From Oreohelix idahoensis (lineage: Eukaryota > Mollusca > Gastropoda > Stylommatophora > Oreohelicidae): a DNA stretch of 64,000 nucleotides. Made by a program: the position numbers and the translations under genes. The notes beneath the pieces were generated by a model. That model was not told where the DNA came from. It made no database searches and saw only the letters and a list, made by a program, of their open reading frames with translations. Location of the stretch: contig JAMPIV010012152.1 in the NCBI GenBank assembly GCA_024509875.1, forward strand, positions 439,501 to 503,500, written 5' to 3'. Each line of letters begins with the position of its first letter. Within the stretch, counting starts at the first letter, position 1. Shown here piece by piece: positions 44,201-55,973 of this stretch.

Positions 44201-46198
44201 AGAGAAGTCCCTAATGAACACACAGGATTTTCTCCCTTCGAACTTGTCTTTGGCGCGCGTCCACGCGGCCCTATGTCTTTATTACACGATCTCATCACTG
44301 CCGATGATATTAGCGATGAAACTCAATCCTCATATGAGTATGTCATTGCTCTTAGACAAAAGATCATTGAGGCATGTAAGCTAGCAACTGCTTCATCAGA
44401 AATTGCTAAAGAGAAGGCAAGGCAGTTTGCTAACAAGAATAGATGTCTACGACAACTTTGTCCAGGTGACAAAGCATTCGTCCTACTCCCCAGTAGGGAA
44501 AATAGACTTCTTATTGCATGGAAAGGTCCGTATGCAATAGTCTCTCGGATTTCCGATGTTGACTATGTGGTCGATATTGATGGAAAGCATAAAACTTTCC
44601 ACATAAACATGCTTTCGGAATTTCACGAACGTCCGGACTATTTGCTGCCTATTTTCCAGGCAACGGATGATGCTCCTGCACCTCACGGTCATTATTCATC
44701 CCTGTCTGTCATTCAGGATGAGGAAGCTACCTTCTCTGATGTCAACCTTCCCCTTCCAGTGGTTCCATTACATTCCACGGAATCTTGGAAAAACGTTTCT
44801 GTTTCTCCTAATCTTTCTGGTGACGAACATCGACAAGTCTCGTCGATGTTACAAACATTTCAGGATGTTCTCACTGACATTCCTGGACACACAGATGTCA
44901 TAGAACATGACATAATTCTTACCGACAATAATCCAATTAGGGTTAGGCCGTATCCTATTCCTATACACTTTCAGTCGCAAGTGGAAAAGGAATTGGATGA
45001 AATGATTCAATTAAATATAATTGAACCATCGACTTCACCATATTCTTCTTCCATGGTTATTGTCCGGAAGAAGGATAAGAACATACGAATTTGCGTTGAT
45101 TATCGCAAATTGAATCAGGTCACAAAGTTCGACGCTGAACCGATGCCTTTGTTAGAAGATCTACTGATTAGACTTTCTAATTCTAGATTCTTCACTAAAC
45201 TTGACTTGTCTAAAGGTTATTGGCAAGTGCCTTTAGCAGAGCATGCCAAACCTCTTACTGCTTTTTCTACACCTAGGGGTCTATTTCAATGGAATGTTAT
45301 GCCTTTTGGTCTCATGAACGCCCCTGCCACTTTCGTTCGCATGATGCGTCGAATTCTGTCACATCGTTCGGATGTCATCGCATACTTAGATGACATCTGT
45401 CTCTTCAGTGATACCTGGGAAGATCACTATTTAGGGTTATATGACTTACTGTCCACTCTACGTGAGAATAATTTGACAGCAAAACCTTCTAAAGCTTTTG
45501 TTGGTTTTGGTGAAATCTCTTTCCTGGGTCATCGTGTTGGTCATGGTCTCTTGAAGACAGAAGACCACAATACTTCCAAAATACTGAACATCTCTGTTCC
45601 TAAAACGAAGAAACAAGTTAGGAGTCTCTTAGGTTTAATTCAATTTTATGGGAGATTTATTCCAAATTTATCTTCGATCATGGCACCTCTCTCAACATTG
45701 TTGAAGAAAGGTTCGCCTAATCTGGTCCGTTGGTCTGAAGAATGCCAATCTTCACTAGACCAAATCAAGAATATATTTTCTTCTCCTCCCATCTTAAGAT
45801 TACCTACTCTTGATAGGACTTTTGTTCTTCGGAGTGATGCTTCATCCACTGGGATTGGAGCAGCACTGATGCAAGAATATGCAAATACTCTGCATCCTGT
45901 TATGTACATTTCTAGAAAACTAAATGCGGCAGAGAGGAACTACTCGGTTTTAGACCGTGAGTTGTTAGCGATGGTTTGGTCAATTCTAAAGCTACAAAGA
46001 TTCCTCCTGGGCGCACATTTCATTCTAGAGACTGATCAGAAAGCTCTTACAGCTATTCAGACTAAGAATTTGAAGAGTTCGAGATCCACTCGATATGCTA
46101 TAGCTCTTCAACCTTTTCACTTCACGGTACGAGCTATCCGTGGTGCGGATAATGTGATGGCTGACATTTTGTCTAGATGCCCACATGACTCCAACTAA
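41221..46198 (+). pseudogene. C gag-pol, two frameshifts
   Basis: The conserved start MSTF is at 41221; an in-frame ATG at 41209 precedes it. An N-terminal helix carries five to six near-perfect 27-bp repeats (9 residues, AENKRLEKE). The frame shifts between about 41650 and 41680, then Gag capsid and an N/R-rich tail run to an A7 run at 42729-42735, where the frame shifts again. Pol is then open to 46198: CxxC...CGH, protease DSG, integrase (HHCC, D,D35E), WKGPY, RT with YLDD, RNase H. About as similar to El1 as to D/E by eye. The motifs are intact apart from the two indels. Because El1 reads through in one frame, I take the shifts as mutations rather than programmed frameshifting. Confidence 0.93.
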
Positions 46199-46965
46199 TA
46201 CTTCTGTCCTATATTTCCATATATTACAGAGTCATAACACACCTATATTTCTACAATAGATTAGCACATCTGTACTTACTTTATATGTACACACTATCGT
46301 GCTTTGTTGTCATCTTCTTCTGTTCGTTTTTTAAGATGATAGAGGAGGACTGAGTAGTTAATATAAGGGCCGTTAGTTTACTAAACAGCCACAATTATTA
46401 ATAATGTATTGTACCTTATGAAGCATATTAGTTATTAATTAGCATTATATTGCTTGTACTTTCTCAGAATGTCATTGTTGAGCTGAGGACTTACCTTACT
46501 AGTATCAAGCATGACGAGTTCTAGATTGTGTACTTACCCTCGGAATACCAGAGCATATGTCCTGGATCGTCATGTAGTTTAACTTTACTATGTACTTATG
46601 TCATTACATGTCAAAGAATGTACTATTTAAATTTTCCTATCAGATTTGTACATCCATTTTTAAAGACAATATTAGAGTATGCTGTTTAATGATGATTATA
46701 GTAACTTGCATACGTATATTGTGTTTACATGCTAACGTGATGTGTGTTGGTGACACCTCCCCGATGTGAATATTTTTTGAGACATATTTATTTTTCTGTT
46801 GAGGTATATCCTCACCAGACACTCTATAATTAGCCTATTGTTTGGCAATTTAATTAATTATCAGCGCATAATTCGTGCGTTTTGAGCCGCTTATCGCATG
46901 CTCTTTGATATTTAAAAAAAAAAATATGTTCCACATTTTTTTTTTATCGGGAGGAGGTGGTGATA
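46199..46965 (+). other. C 3' untranslated region and polypurine tract
   Basis: No ORF. It holds a GCGCATAATTCGTGCG inverted repeat (46864-46879) matching D and E, an A11 tract (46914-46924), an 11-nt spacer and a T10 tract (46936-46945), then the purine-rich CGGGAGGAGGTGGTGATA (46948-46965) against the LTR. Confidence 0.7.
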
Positions 46966-48044
46966 TGTTGCGTGATAAATTCTCGCAACATCGTTTTTTC
47001 CAATATCTATTTTATAACGCAAGGGCAACAACTGCTTGAAATTTATAGTCACTTTTCTCGGTAAGCATTTGTCTTCTCGCGTTGGTATCGAATGCAGTTA
47101 AGTTTTGAGCTGTGGTCATTTTGCGCTGGACTGCGCATGACTTGTCTTGCTTTTTGGTCGATCGGTTTCCGCCCACCACTAGTGGAGTGAGCGATTTGGA
47201 ATGGCGAAAGAGATGCCTCGTTGAAGAGGGGATCTCCGCTATTTTTTGTTCTGTCAGGGATGTGTAGTCCTCTTATGGATATTTCGTTTATTCGAGATAA
47301 TACCTCTAGTGTATTCCACATGTCGGGAGGCGTGATATTTCTGTGTATTTCATGAAAGCAAGGTAAATTGACTTTTTCATTAACTCTATCGATTTTGGGT
47401 CGTGAGCGATTTCGATTCATAGCCTGTCTTCGAAAGTCGTCGTCACGAGATGTTTTTTCCCAGCTCACATGTCGCTGCATTGTACTGCATCGGTTGATGC
47501 ATGTACCAAGGACCATTACTTGCTACTTTGTTAAATGAACTAGGTTTGGAAAACCTTTATTATCTAGAGGATATTTTTGAGGACATTATTTATACTTCGG
47601 CAGACGTGTCTGTCTTGCTGAAGTCAAACTAAGGAGAGTGAACTGATCTCATACATCTGGTTATCTCCTGGCTGTTATAGAAAAGGATGGAGTTTTTCAC
47701 CTGACTACATTTACAGCACTATGAAATATAACATGCATCTGACTCATCATTGTAATGCTGTCTACCGTCTATTGCTGTATTGAATGTTGCTGTGATAATG
47801 ACTGTTTGATGTGCCTACATATTCGCGTAACCATTTTGTCACTGTGGCGTCCACAATAAATAATGAAGAAAAACGTCAACGGCTGTTACAAGAATCATTG
47901 ACTTTATACGTCGTGAGTTTACTGACGTCCTATGTGGATTGCCCTGTTATTTTTATATGAACATTGTTTTGACTGAACACATCTGCACACCACACAAAAC
48001 CAGACATGCGGATACCATCCATCATCATATGGCATCACGCATCA
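46966..48044 (+). repeat. C 3' LTR
   Basis: 1079 bp, matches 38698-39775. Followed by the ACTAC duplication. Confidence 0.95.
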
Positions 48045-48410
48045 ACTACCTTATTTTTTCTCTCCTCTTTCCATGAGATACGCCCCATTCTTATATATAT
48101 CCACATTTCAAGAGCCTCAATTCTTTCATCCAAATGCTTATTCATCGTCCATGTTTCTGCACCATACAGAAATGCAGAATATATATAACACTTTATGATT
48201 TTCAGACTTAATTTGTGAGATAACTGTTTAGATGTCAGTATATGTTTCATGTTGTTGAATGTAGATTTGGCCATTCCTATTCTCTTCTTGATTTCTGTTT
48301 CACATCTGCCATCTTCTGTTATTATATGACCAAGATATACGTAGCTCTTGACTTGTTCCAGGATTTTCCCATTTACGCTTATCTTTACTGTGGTTTTATA
48401 CAAGAATGCT
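48045..48410 (-). pseudogene. LINE ORF2 C-terminal part, upstream half
   Basis: Minus strand. The frame reads KSYVYLGHIITEDGRC, then IGMAKSTFNN, then SAFLYGAETWT, the conserved segment after the RT palm of many animal LINEs. It ends at the C insertion and continues at 38697. It begins abruptly at about 48410 and is probably 5'-truncated. Confidence 0.85.
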
Positions 48411-48442
48411 AAGAAAATTATGAACAGCTAAAAACGGCTCGT

Positions 48443-48930
48443 GAGGAAGTCCTGAAAGAGGCCAGTGCAAATAGGAAGATTCTTACTTAATTTAATTTTG
48501 AGCCGCGGTAGCACAGTGGTTGGTTGACTGGTTTTCCTAGCTTGGTGGTCCATGGTTCGATCCCCAGTTGAGCCGTGATTTTTAGACTGCAAACGGCTCC
48601 GGGGTCGACCCAGCTTCATGAATTGGGTACCATAACAACTCTGGGAAGGTTAAGGCGGCCGGCGTGATGCTGACCACATCACCCCTAGTGTGCCGATGGT
48701 CAAGAAAATATGGGCCTAACACCATATTCCCAATATGCTTCAATGGGCGTGTAACGGGATCCCTTACTTAATTTAAAGGGAAGCAACCCACTTTCTTTGG
48801 ACATGTTACAAGAAGAAGGAATCTAGAGCATTTGTCTTGTGTGACAACAGAAAAGATTGAGGGGACAATTTTCAGAGGACGACAAATTTAAAAGATATTT
48901 GTCAGTTTGACATCACGGCATAGAAAATAG
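48443..48930 (+). pseudogene. Older LINE C-terminal fragment, split by a SINE
   Basis: The frame before the SINE reads EEVLKEASANRKILT. After the SINE (from 48763) the same frame gives QPTFFGHVTRRRNLEHL and KIEGTIF.GRQ, the FGH and KI.G...GR motifs of LINE ORF2 ends. It contains stops. It repeats the same protein region as the minus-strand LINE next to it, so the two are separate copies, not one inverted copy. Confidence 0.65.
48496..48762 (+). mobile_element. tRNA-derived SINE
   Basis: About 267 bp. Flanked by the 14-bp duplication CTTACTTAATTTAA (48482-48495 and 48763-48776). The head has an A box TAGCACAGTGG (48509-48519) and a perfect B box GGTTCGATCCC (48554-48564), 34 bases apart, like a tRNA gene. 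The body includes GGGGTCGACCCAGC and GAATTGGGTACC, which I recall from insect SINE-like repeats (from memory, unverified). It ends GGGATCC without a long A tail. Confidence 0.85.
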
Positions 48931-48990
48931 TCAACAATAGAACTTATGACAAATACTGGAGACAGGAAAATGTAGCCTTGACACGATAGC

Positions 48991-49465
48991 CTACGCCATC
49001 ACGCATGGTACTTGATAAAGATGGAGCTATACAATCAGAATTTTAATGTACATAGTTTTGTTATCATCACCTCCATTTTCGCTCGCTGTGAGGAGCAAAC
49101 ACACCACCGCAACCAACCCTTGCCAGAAATCGTGTACTCGTGCATCCGTGGTTTTAGCCAATTTTATTTATATGATGAGTTTGTTAGTCCTATGCAAAAC
49201 TTCATTTTAGTCCCCTTTGCAATATGCCTTAGAGGACAGTAGTCCCTGTCTGTCTTTTCTCCCAGTAGACCCCCCCCCTCCCGGAACAGCGCGTGACGTA
49301 AGTTTCGTGCATCTTCAGCTAAATTGCTTTTTTAATTTTTAGTTTATCACTGAGACAGGCAACTCAGGGGCTGTGGGAATCTACTATGAAACACCGAGCA
49401 CTCTGAATATCTACCTTGACAAAATTATAAAAGTTTTCAGATTTCGTGGTATTCGGAGTTTGGAA
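48991..49465. other. Unassigned sequence before D
   Basis: No gene recognised, and no similarity seen to the LTR at 55974-57477 that ought to precede D. Confidence 0.3.
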
Positions 49466-49477
49466 GGATTTATCAAC

Positions 49478-50588
49478 TGGTGGACCAGCTTTCTGGGTTT
49501 GACCTCGCAGAAGTTCAGAAGTCAACAGATTACCGATACCAGACCGTTTCCTGTGGCTGATACGACACACTTGCAGTATTGGTTTGCTCTTTGTCAACAC
49601 TTCGTCACGTGACCTGTCAAGTGAATGCAGTATGTCGGTCAGCGTTGTTGACATTTTTTACATTAGACATTACAGAGTTTCACAGAACAGTTGGATCAAT
49701 TCTTGTCAATATTAACAGGAAGACAGTATGAGTGAACTAAGAAGTCCTATTTTCATCGATGGATCTTCTTGTTTTCTGTATATGAACTTTAATATTTAAG
49801 GCCAGAATGTTTAATTGAATAAAGTGGCAGTTTGTTTATTTTCATAAAAATAACTTTGCCATTACTGTAAAACTGAGCCTATTTTGCAACACATACTATC
49901 ATACACCTAATTTATATATATTTATGTTTACATGTTATTTGTTTGTATAGTATGTTAGTTTCTATGTCAGCGGGTTGTGTTTAAGGTTGGGCGGCGTCCT
50001 CACAACAGTATATCCCACGTCATAGAGGGTCCGTTGTGGGCGTTTTCTATAGGTGCAATTTTCTTGATTGAAAATTTGCTGCGACAACTGTTGCTTTTGT
50101 GTTAGCTGTGAAGACTGTAATTATTGTTATTTTTGTAATATTTCTTTGTTCTTTAGTTTTGTTTTGATTTGTTTGTAATTTGTTGGTCTAACCTTTTCTA
50201 TCTTTCAGTTCTATTCACAATTTATATTCATATACTGTGACGTCATTTGTGTTGTTATTCTTTGCAGATTCAGTGATTATTTTCATTGATTTCCCTATTT
50301 GATTTATTTTGATTTCTGCAAACGTTCTTGTATTGTCAGTCCTATTTGTACTTTATGTATTCTGTTGGTTGACATATGTTTTATATAGGTATACTTCATA
50401 AGACACAATTGCCTGTGCACTGCACTTGGATTATGGTATAAACCAGTACCTGATTATTATTACTGTTATACAAGACCTTATTAAGGCTTGTGACCCACAG
50501 ATATTGGGATAGTATACTGATTAATCAAGTCATTAAGAACTTGTGGTATTATTATTATTTCAGGTGATTAGTATTATTGTTAGACACC
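49478..50588 (+). other. D leader with primer-binding site, conserved block and two-hairpin modules
   Basis: TGGTGGACCAGCTTTCTGGG (49478) is the primer-binding site candidate; tRNA not assigned. The block conserved with C is at 49968-50053 and could form a long stem closed by CACAAC/GTTGTG (50001-50006, 50033-50038). Hairpins: CAAG..CCTTA/TAAGG.CTTG (50470-50491), CCCA/TGGG (50494-50508), CAAGT/ACTTG (50526-50543). An acceptor-like TTTCAG ends at 50563. Confidence 0.6.
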
Positions 50589-53500
50589 ATGTCTACATTA
50601 GAATACTTCATTATACAAGGGAAAGCCCTTGATAAAACTGGTCAACAATTAGAACAATGGGCTGTTGCTCAATATGACAAAGCATTAGCTGCAGAAGAGA
50701 AAAAAGCTGCTGCAGAAGAGAGAAAAGCTATGGCGGAAGAGAAAAGATTAGAAAGAGAAGCTGAGGCTGCTGCTGAACAAAAGAAATTGCAGATGCAGGT
50801 GGAGGAAAGGAGATTTGAAGCTGAACAAAAAAAAATTAGAAAGAGAAGCTGCTGCGGAACAAAAAAAGATTAGACAGTGAAGCTGAACAAAAAAGATTAG
50901 ACAGGGAAGCTGAACAAAAAAGATTAGACAGTGAAGCTGAACAAAAAAGATTAGACAGGGAAGCTGAACAAAAAAGATTAGACAGAGAGGCTGAAGAAAA
51001 AAAAGCAATAAGAGAACATGAATTTGAGTTGGAGAAATTAAGATTGACAAGTATGAGTAATGTTAATCAGGCATCTAGTGGTAATGGTAAACCTTCTACT
51101 TACAAGGTTAAGGTTCCACCGTTCAATCAGTCCAGTGACGATATTACATTCTGGCTGGATAGATTTGAACGTTCTTGTCGTACACATAATGTGGATAAAT
51201 CACAATACGCTAATCAATTATCAGAAAACTTGAAAGGTGAATCTTTGACTAGATTATGCCTTGTAGGAGAAGCAGATAAGGATAATTATGATGTCATTAG
51301 GGCGGCTTTGATAAAAAAATATCAGCTAAGTGAGGAAGGCTATCGCCTTTTATTTAAAACGATGGTGCCTGAGACGGGTGTAGAATTCTCAGAATTCACT
51401 GCAAAGGCACGTCTCACAGTTGATCGTTGGATTGAGCTTTCCAAAACAGAAAAAACGTATGAAGGACTTATGGATTTGTTGCTCAGAGATAAGATTATGT
51501 CATGTGTGAACAAACCTTTCCTTGAATTTATACATGAGCGTAAACCCAAATCTCTAAAAGAAATGGAAGAATATTGTTCCCAATATGTCACTGCACACCC
51601 CGACGTGACTTTTGGCAACACTAAGATTAAGGAGAGTATGCCAGTTGCTTCAGCAACACCATACAATCCCAATTATTCACACAGATTTCAGGGACCTCAA
51701 AACAGATTTGATAAAAAAGGTAACCATAATAGTTATCAAAACCAAGGTAACCAATCATTTCAGGGTTCTTCTTCAAAGAACTGGAGACGACCTGATAGCT
51801 CTCGACACAGGGGTGGTCCTAATTATAGGAATTTCCGTAGAGGAAGTAATTATAGAAACTATCAGGGTTATCCGTCTTGGAGTCAACAAGATCATAATTA
51901 CAGAGATACTCATTATAATGAATATGATAATGGTAACCAAGGGAACTATGACTCAAACCCAAATAGGGGTTACAATAGAGGTAACAATAACTACAGAGGT
52001 GATAATAACCGAGGTAGATCTCAAAACAAAAGACATAAACCACATTTTCAGGCAAACTCTGTACAACAAGAGTCCCATGAAGCCTATAAACAGAGTAAAG
52101 ATAATAATGATGCTAGTAATATGGCATGTGCCGCTTTTGATTTTGGAGAGCATCTCAGTGCCCCCAATGCAAAACGTTATTTGAGCCAACCACAGTGTCT
52201 ACTTTAAGCTGTGGCCATCCTCTTCCTGCTCTTCCGGCATCAGTCGCGCATGATGGAAGAGGTTCTCTTGTCTTACATAAGGGTTTAGTGAATAACAATC
52301 CAGTCTCTGTGCTATTTGATTCTGGATGCACCACAATTGGTGTTAGGCAGTCACTCGTAGATCCTTCCCGCGCCACTGGACAAGTAGTCAAATGTGTAAC
52401 ATTTGGCGGCACATTAGAGAAATACTCTACTGCTATCATTAGGATTGCTACTCCTTTCTTTACAGGAGATGTACACGCATGTCTTCTTCCGAATCCGATC
52501 GCTGACCTCATCATCGGTCGCATTCATGGAGTCAAGGAATGCACTCCGCAAAAAATTTCCACGTGGGAAAGGCAAAACATGCAGATTGCTAACGCTGTAG
52601 TCACTAGAGCTCAGGCTCTTAATATGCCTCAAACTTCATCTACTGAAGATAATGAAGTGCATAACCAAGATAATCCCTTGGTAATTTCTCGTGACTCGTT
52701 TATAAAACAGCAAGAAGATGATCCCACTCTGAAGAAATTCTTCATTCTTGCAACTAAAGGTGATCCGAATAAAGACACAAGTCGTAAATCGTGGATTACA
52801 AAGAAGAATGGCGTACTTGTACGTATGGTTCAAGACTCCATTACGTCAAGTCATTCTCAAATCCTGGTTCCCAAGAATTTGAGAGTTAAAATTTTGCAGC
52901 ACGCTCACGACTCTCAGTGTGTGCTGGACACATGGGTTTTTCCCGTACTAAGTCAAGAGTCCTTGCGGCTTTCTTTTGGCCATTGGTAAACAAGGACATA
53001 CGGATTTATTGTCGATCTTGTAAAGTATGTCAGGAAGTTAAATCCAAAGGTCCACGGCATGCTGCACCCATTCAGGCGGCGGACATTCCTATTCGGCCGT
53101 TCCAAAAAAATGGCTATAGACATTATTGGTCCATTTAAGATCAAGTCTGCCAGAGGACATCAGTTTATCTTGACGTGTGTTGATATGTGCACACGTTGGC
53201 CAGAGGCTATTCCTCTGAAGAGCATTACTACTGCTGATATTGCAGATGCTCTTTGGCTTATATTTTCTCGTCTGGGGTTCCCCGGAGAGATTTTGTCAGA
53301 CCATGGCACCCAACTAATATCAGATACCATGTCTCAAGTAATGTCTACTCTGCAGATAGATAGATCTTTAAGTAGTATCTACCATCCAATGTCTAATGGT
53401 ATGGTCGAACGCCTTAATAGAACACTTAAAAAACTTACTGGGGAAGATAACTGAGGATCATCCTCAAGACTGGGACAGAGTTTTACCTGCGGCCCTCTTC

Positions 53501-55505
53501 GCTTACAGAGAGGTACCCAATGAACATACGGGATTTTCTCCCTTTGAACTCGTCTTTGGCGCGCGTCCGCGTGGCCCTATGTCGTTGCTTCACGATCTCA
53601 TAACATCTGACAATATTGACGATGACACAAAGTCATCCTACGAATATGTCATCGCGTTGAGACAAAAGATTATCGAAGCATGCAAATTAGCAACTTCTTC
53701 TTCTGAATTTGCGAAACAGAAGGCAAGGCAATTTGCCAATAAGAAGAGATGCTTACGACAACTTTGTCCTGGTGACAAAGCATTTGTATTACTACCTTGT
53801 AGGGTAAACAGATTACTTATTTCTTGGAAAGGTCCGTACGATATAATATCGAAAATTTCCGATGTCGACTATATTGTCGATATTGATGGGAAGCATAAAA
53901 CCTTCCACATCAATATGCTTACTGAATTCCATGAACGTCCGGATTATTTGCAACCCATTTTCCAAGCAACGGACAATTCTCCAGTACAACATGGTCATTA
54001 CTCATCACTGTCCGTGATACAGGATGAGGAAACAAGTTTTTCAGATGTAAATCTTCCTCTTCCAATGATCCCACTTCATTCTAGTGAATCATGGAAGAAC
54101 GTTACTGTCTCTCCTGATTTGTCTCTAGGAGAACAGCGACAAGTTTCAACTATGTTGCAAACATTTCAGGATGTACTCACTGACAGCCCTGGACAAACGC
54201 ATGTCATTGAACATGACATTGTTCTAACTGACCACACTCCTATTAGGGTTAGACCTTATCCTATACCTATACATTTTCAAACACAGGTCGAGAAAGAGTT
54301 GGATGAGATGATAGATTTGAAAATAATCGAACCATCCACCTCTGCATATTCTTCGCCGATGGTTATTGTGCGTAAAAAAAGACAATAACATACGTCTTTG
54401 CGTTGACTATCGAAAATTGAATCAAGTAACGAAGTTCGATGCCGAACCTATGCCTTTACTGGAAGAGCTACTTACTCGACTCTCCAAATCTCATTTTTTC
54501 ACTAAACTTGATTTGTCTAAAGGATATTGGCAAGTTCCTTTATCTGAACGCGCCAAACCTCTCACGGCTTTTTCAACACCTAGAGGTTTGTTCCAATGGA
54601 ATTTTATGCCTTTCGGTCTTATGAACGCACCAGCTACATTCGTACGCATGATGCGCCGAATCCTATCTTATCGGTCAGATGTGTTTGCATATCTAGACGA
54701 CATCTGTCTTTTCAGCGATACTTGGGAAGATCACTATTCGGGGTTAGATGAATTGCTGTCTACTTTGCGTGAGCACAACCTGACAGCGAAACCCTCTAAA
54801 GCCTATATTGGCTTTAGCGAAATTTCTTTCCTAGGCCACCGAGTTGGTCATGGTTTCCTAAAGACAGAGGACCATAATACTAGTAAGATACTTAACATCT
54901 CAATCCCTAAGACTAAAAAACAGGTGAGAAGTCTGTTAGGTCTTATTCAATTTTATGGCAGATTCATTCAGAATCTATCCTCTATCATGGCACCTCTCTC
55001 AACACTTCTAAAGAAAGGTTCGCCTAATGTGGTCCACTGGTCTCAGGAATGCCAATGCTCTCTGGATAAGATTAAAATATTGTTTTCAACACCACCTATT
55101 TTAGTGCTACCCACTAAAGATAAGACATTCGTTCTTCGTAGTGACGCTTCATCCACTGGGATTGGAGCGGCACTAATGCAAGAGTACTCTGGAACTCTGC
55201 ATCCTGTAATGTATATTTCCAGAAAACTTAACGCGGCAGAAAGGAATTATTCGGTTTTAGACCGTGAGCTATTAGCTATGGTTTGGTCGATCCTCAAACT
55301 ACAGAGATTCCTTCTAGGCGCACATTTCATAGTAGAAACTGACCAAAAAGCTCTTACTGCTATACAGAGTAAGAATTTGAAGAGCTCGAGGTCTACTCGA
55401 TATGCAATTGCTCTTCAACCTTTTCACTTCTCTGTGCGAGCTATTCGTGGATCAGATAATGTGATGGCAGACATTCTGTCAAGATGCCCACATGATTCCA
55501 CATAA
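50589..55505 (+). pseudogene. D gag-pol, multiple frameshifts
   Basis: Start MSTLEYF at 50589; stop at 55503-55505. Compared with E, frame-breaking indels occur at an A9 run (50827-50835), an A7 run (50861-50867), a lost G at 52145, an extra GT at 52917-52922, A7 at 53104-53110, A6 at 53428-53433 and A7 at 54374-54380. Between them all domains are readable: helical Gag N-terminus with 9-residue AEQKRLDxE repeats, capsid, N/R/G-rich tail, CxxC...CGH, protease DSG, integrase HHCC and D,D35E, WKGPY, RT YLDD, RNase H. Six of the seven are in mononucleotide runs, so sequencing error is an alternative to genuine decay. Confidence 0.93.
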
Positions 55506-55973
55506 CTATTAGGGCTTAGACTTCTTGATATGTCTAGTTCTATAGTAGTTCCTTTTCTATATCATGATAGATACACATTCGTAATTTAATAATATAATGA
55601 TTGTATCACTACATAGCGGTTCATTGATGTTTATTCACCGCTGTGCTTTGATGATTTTTTTTTGATATCTAATACGAAATGATGATATGAATTTTTTTTT
55701 AGGCATTGTGTAATTGCCAGAATTGTATTATACTTTGATGACACCTTCCTGGAAAAATATACTTGTAGAGAAATAATTTCTCTCAGTTTATGAGACACAT
55801 TCTCACCAGTCGCTCGATAAGTCGACTTAGCCTCATATTAGGCGTTATAGGTATTCCTGATATTTTCATCTGCGCATTATTCATGCGTTGTGAGCCTATT
55901 GTACGTTGCTCCTAGATGTATTTCAAAAAAAAAAAAAAAGTTCAATTTTTTTTCCCGGGAGCTGTGGTAAGAC
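55506..55973 (+). other. D 3' untranslated region and polypurine tract
   Basis: No ORF. It holds a CGCAT-TATTC-ATGCG hairpin (55872-55886), A15 (55925-55939), a 6-nt spacer, T8 (55946-55953), then CCCGGGAGCTGTGGTAAGAC abutting the LTR. Confidence 0.65.

Larger units (their letters stand above)
38698..48044 (+). mobile_element. C: gypsy-type LTR retrotransposon inserted in a LINE
   Basis: LTRs 38698-39775 and 46966-48044 begin TGTTGCGTG and end CGCATCA. Target duplication ACTAC at 38693-38697 and 48045-48049. It has a primer-binding site, a long leader, gag-pol 41221-46198 with two frameshifts, and a polypurine tract. The LTRs differ at around ten sites in ~1.08 kb by eye, more per base than in A or B, so C is probably the oldest of the three complete insertions. 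Confidence 0.95.

Noticed and set aside
48045..48930. A single LINE with a twin-primed 5' inversion
   Set aside because: Both orientations encode the same C-terminal region, so they are two separate copies.
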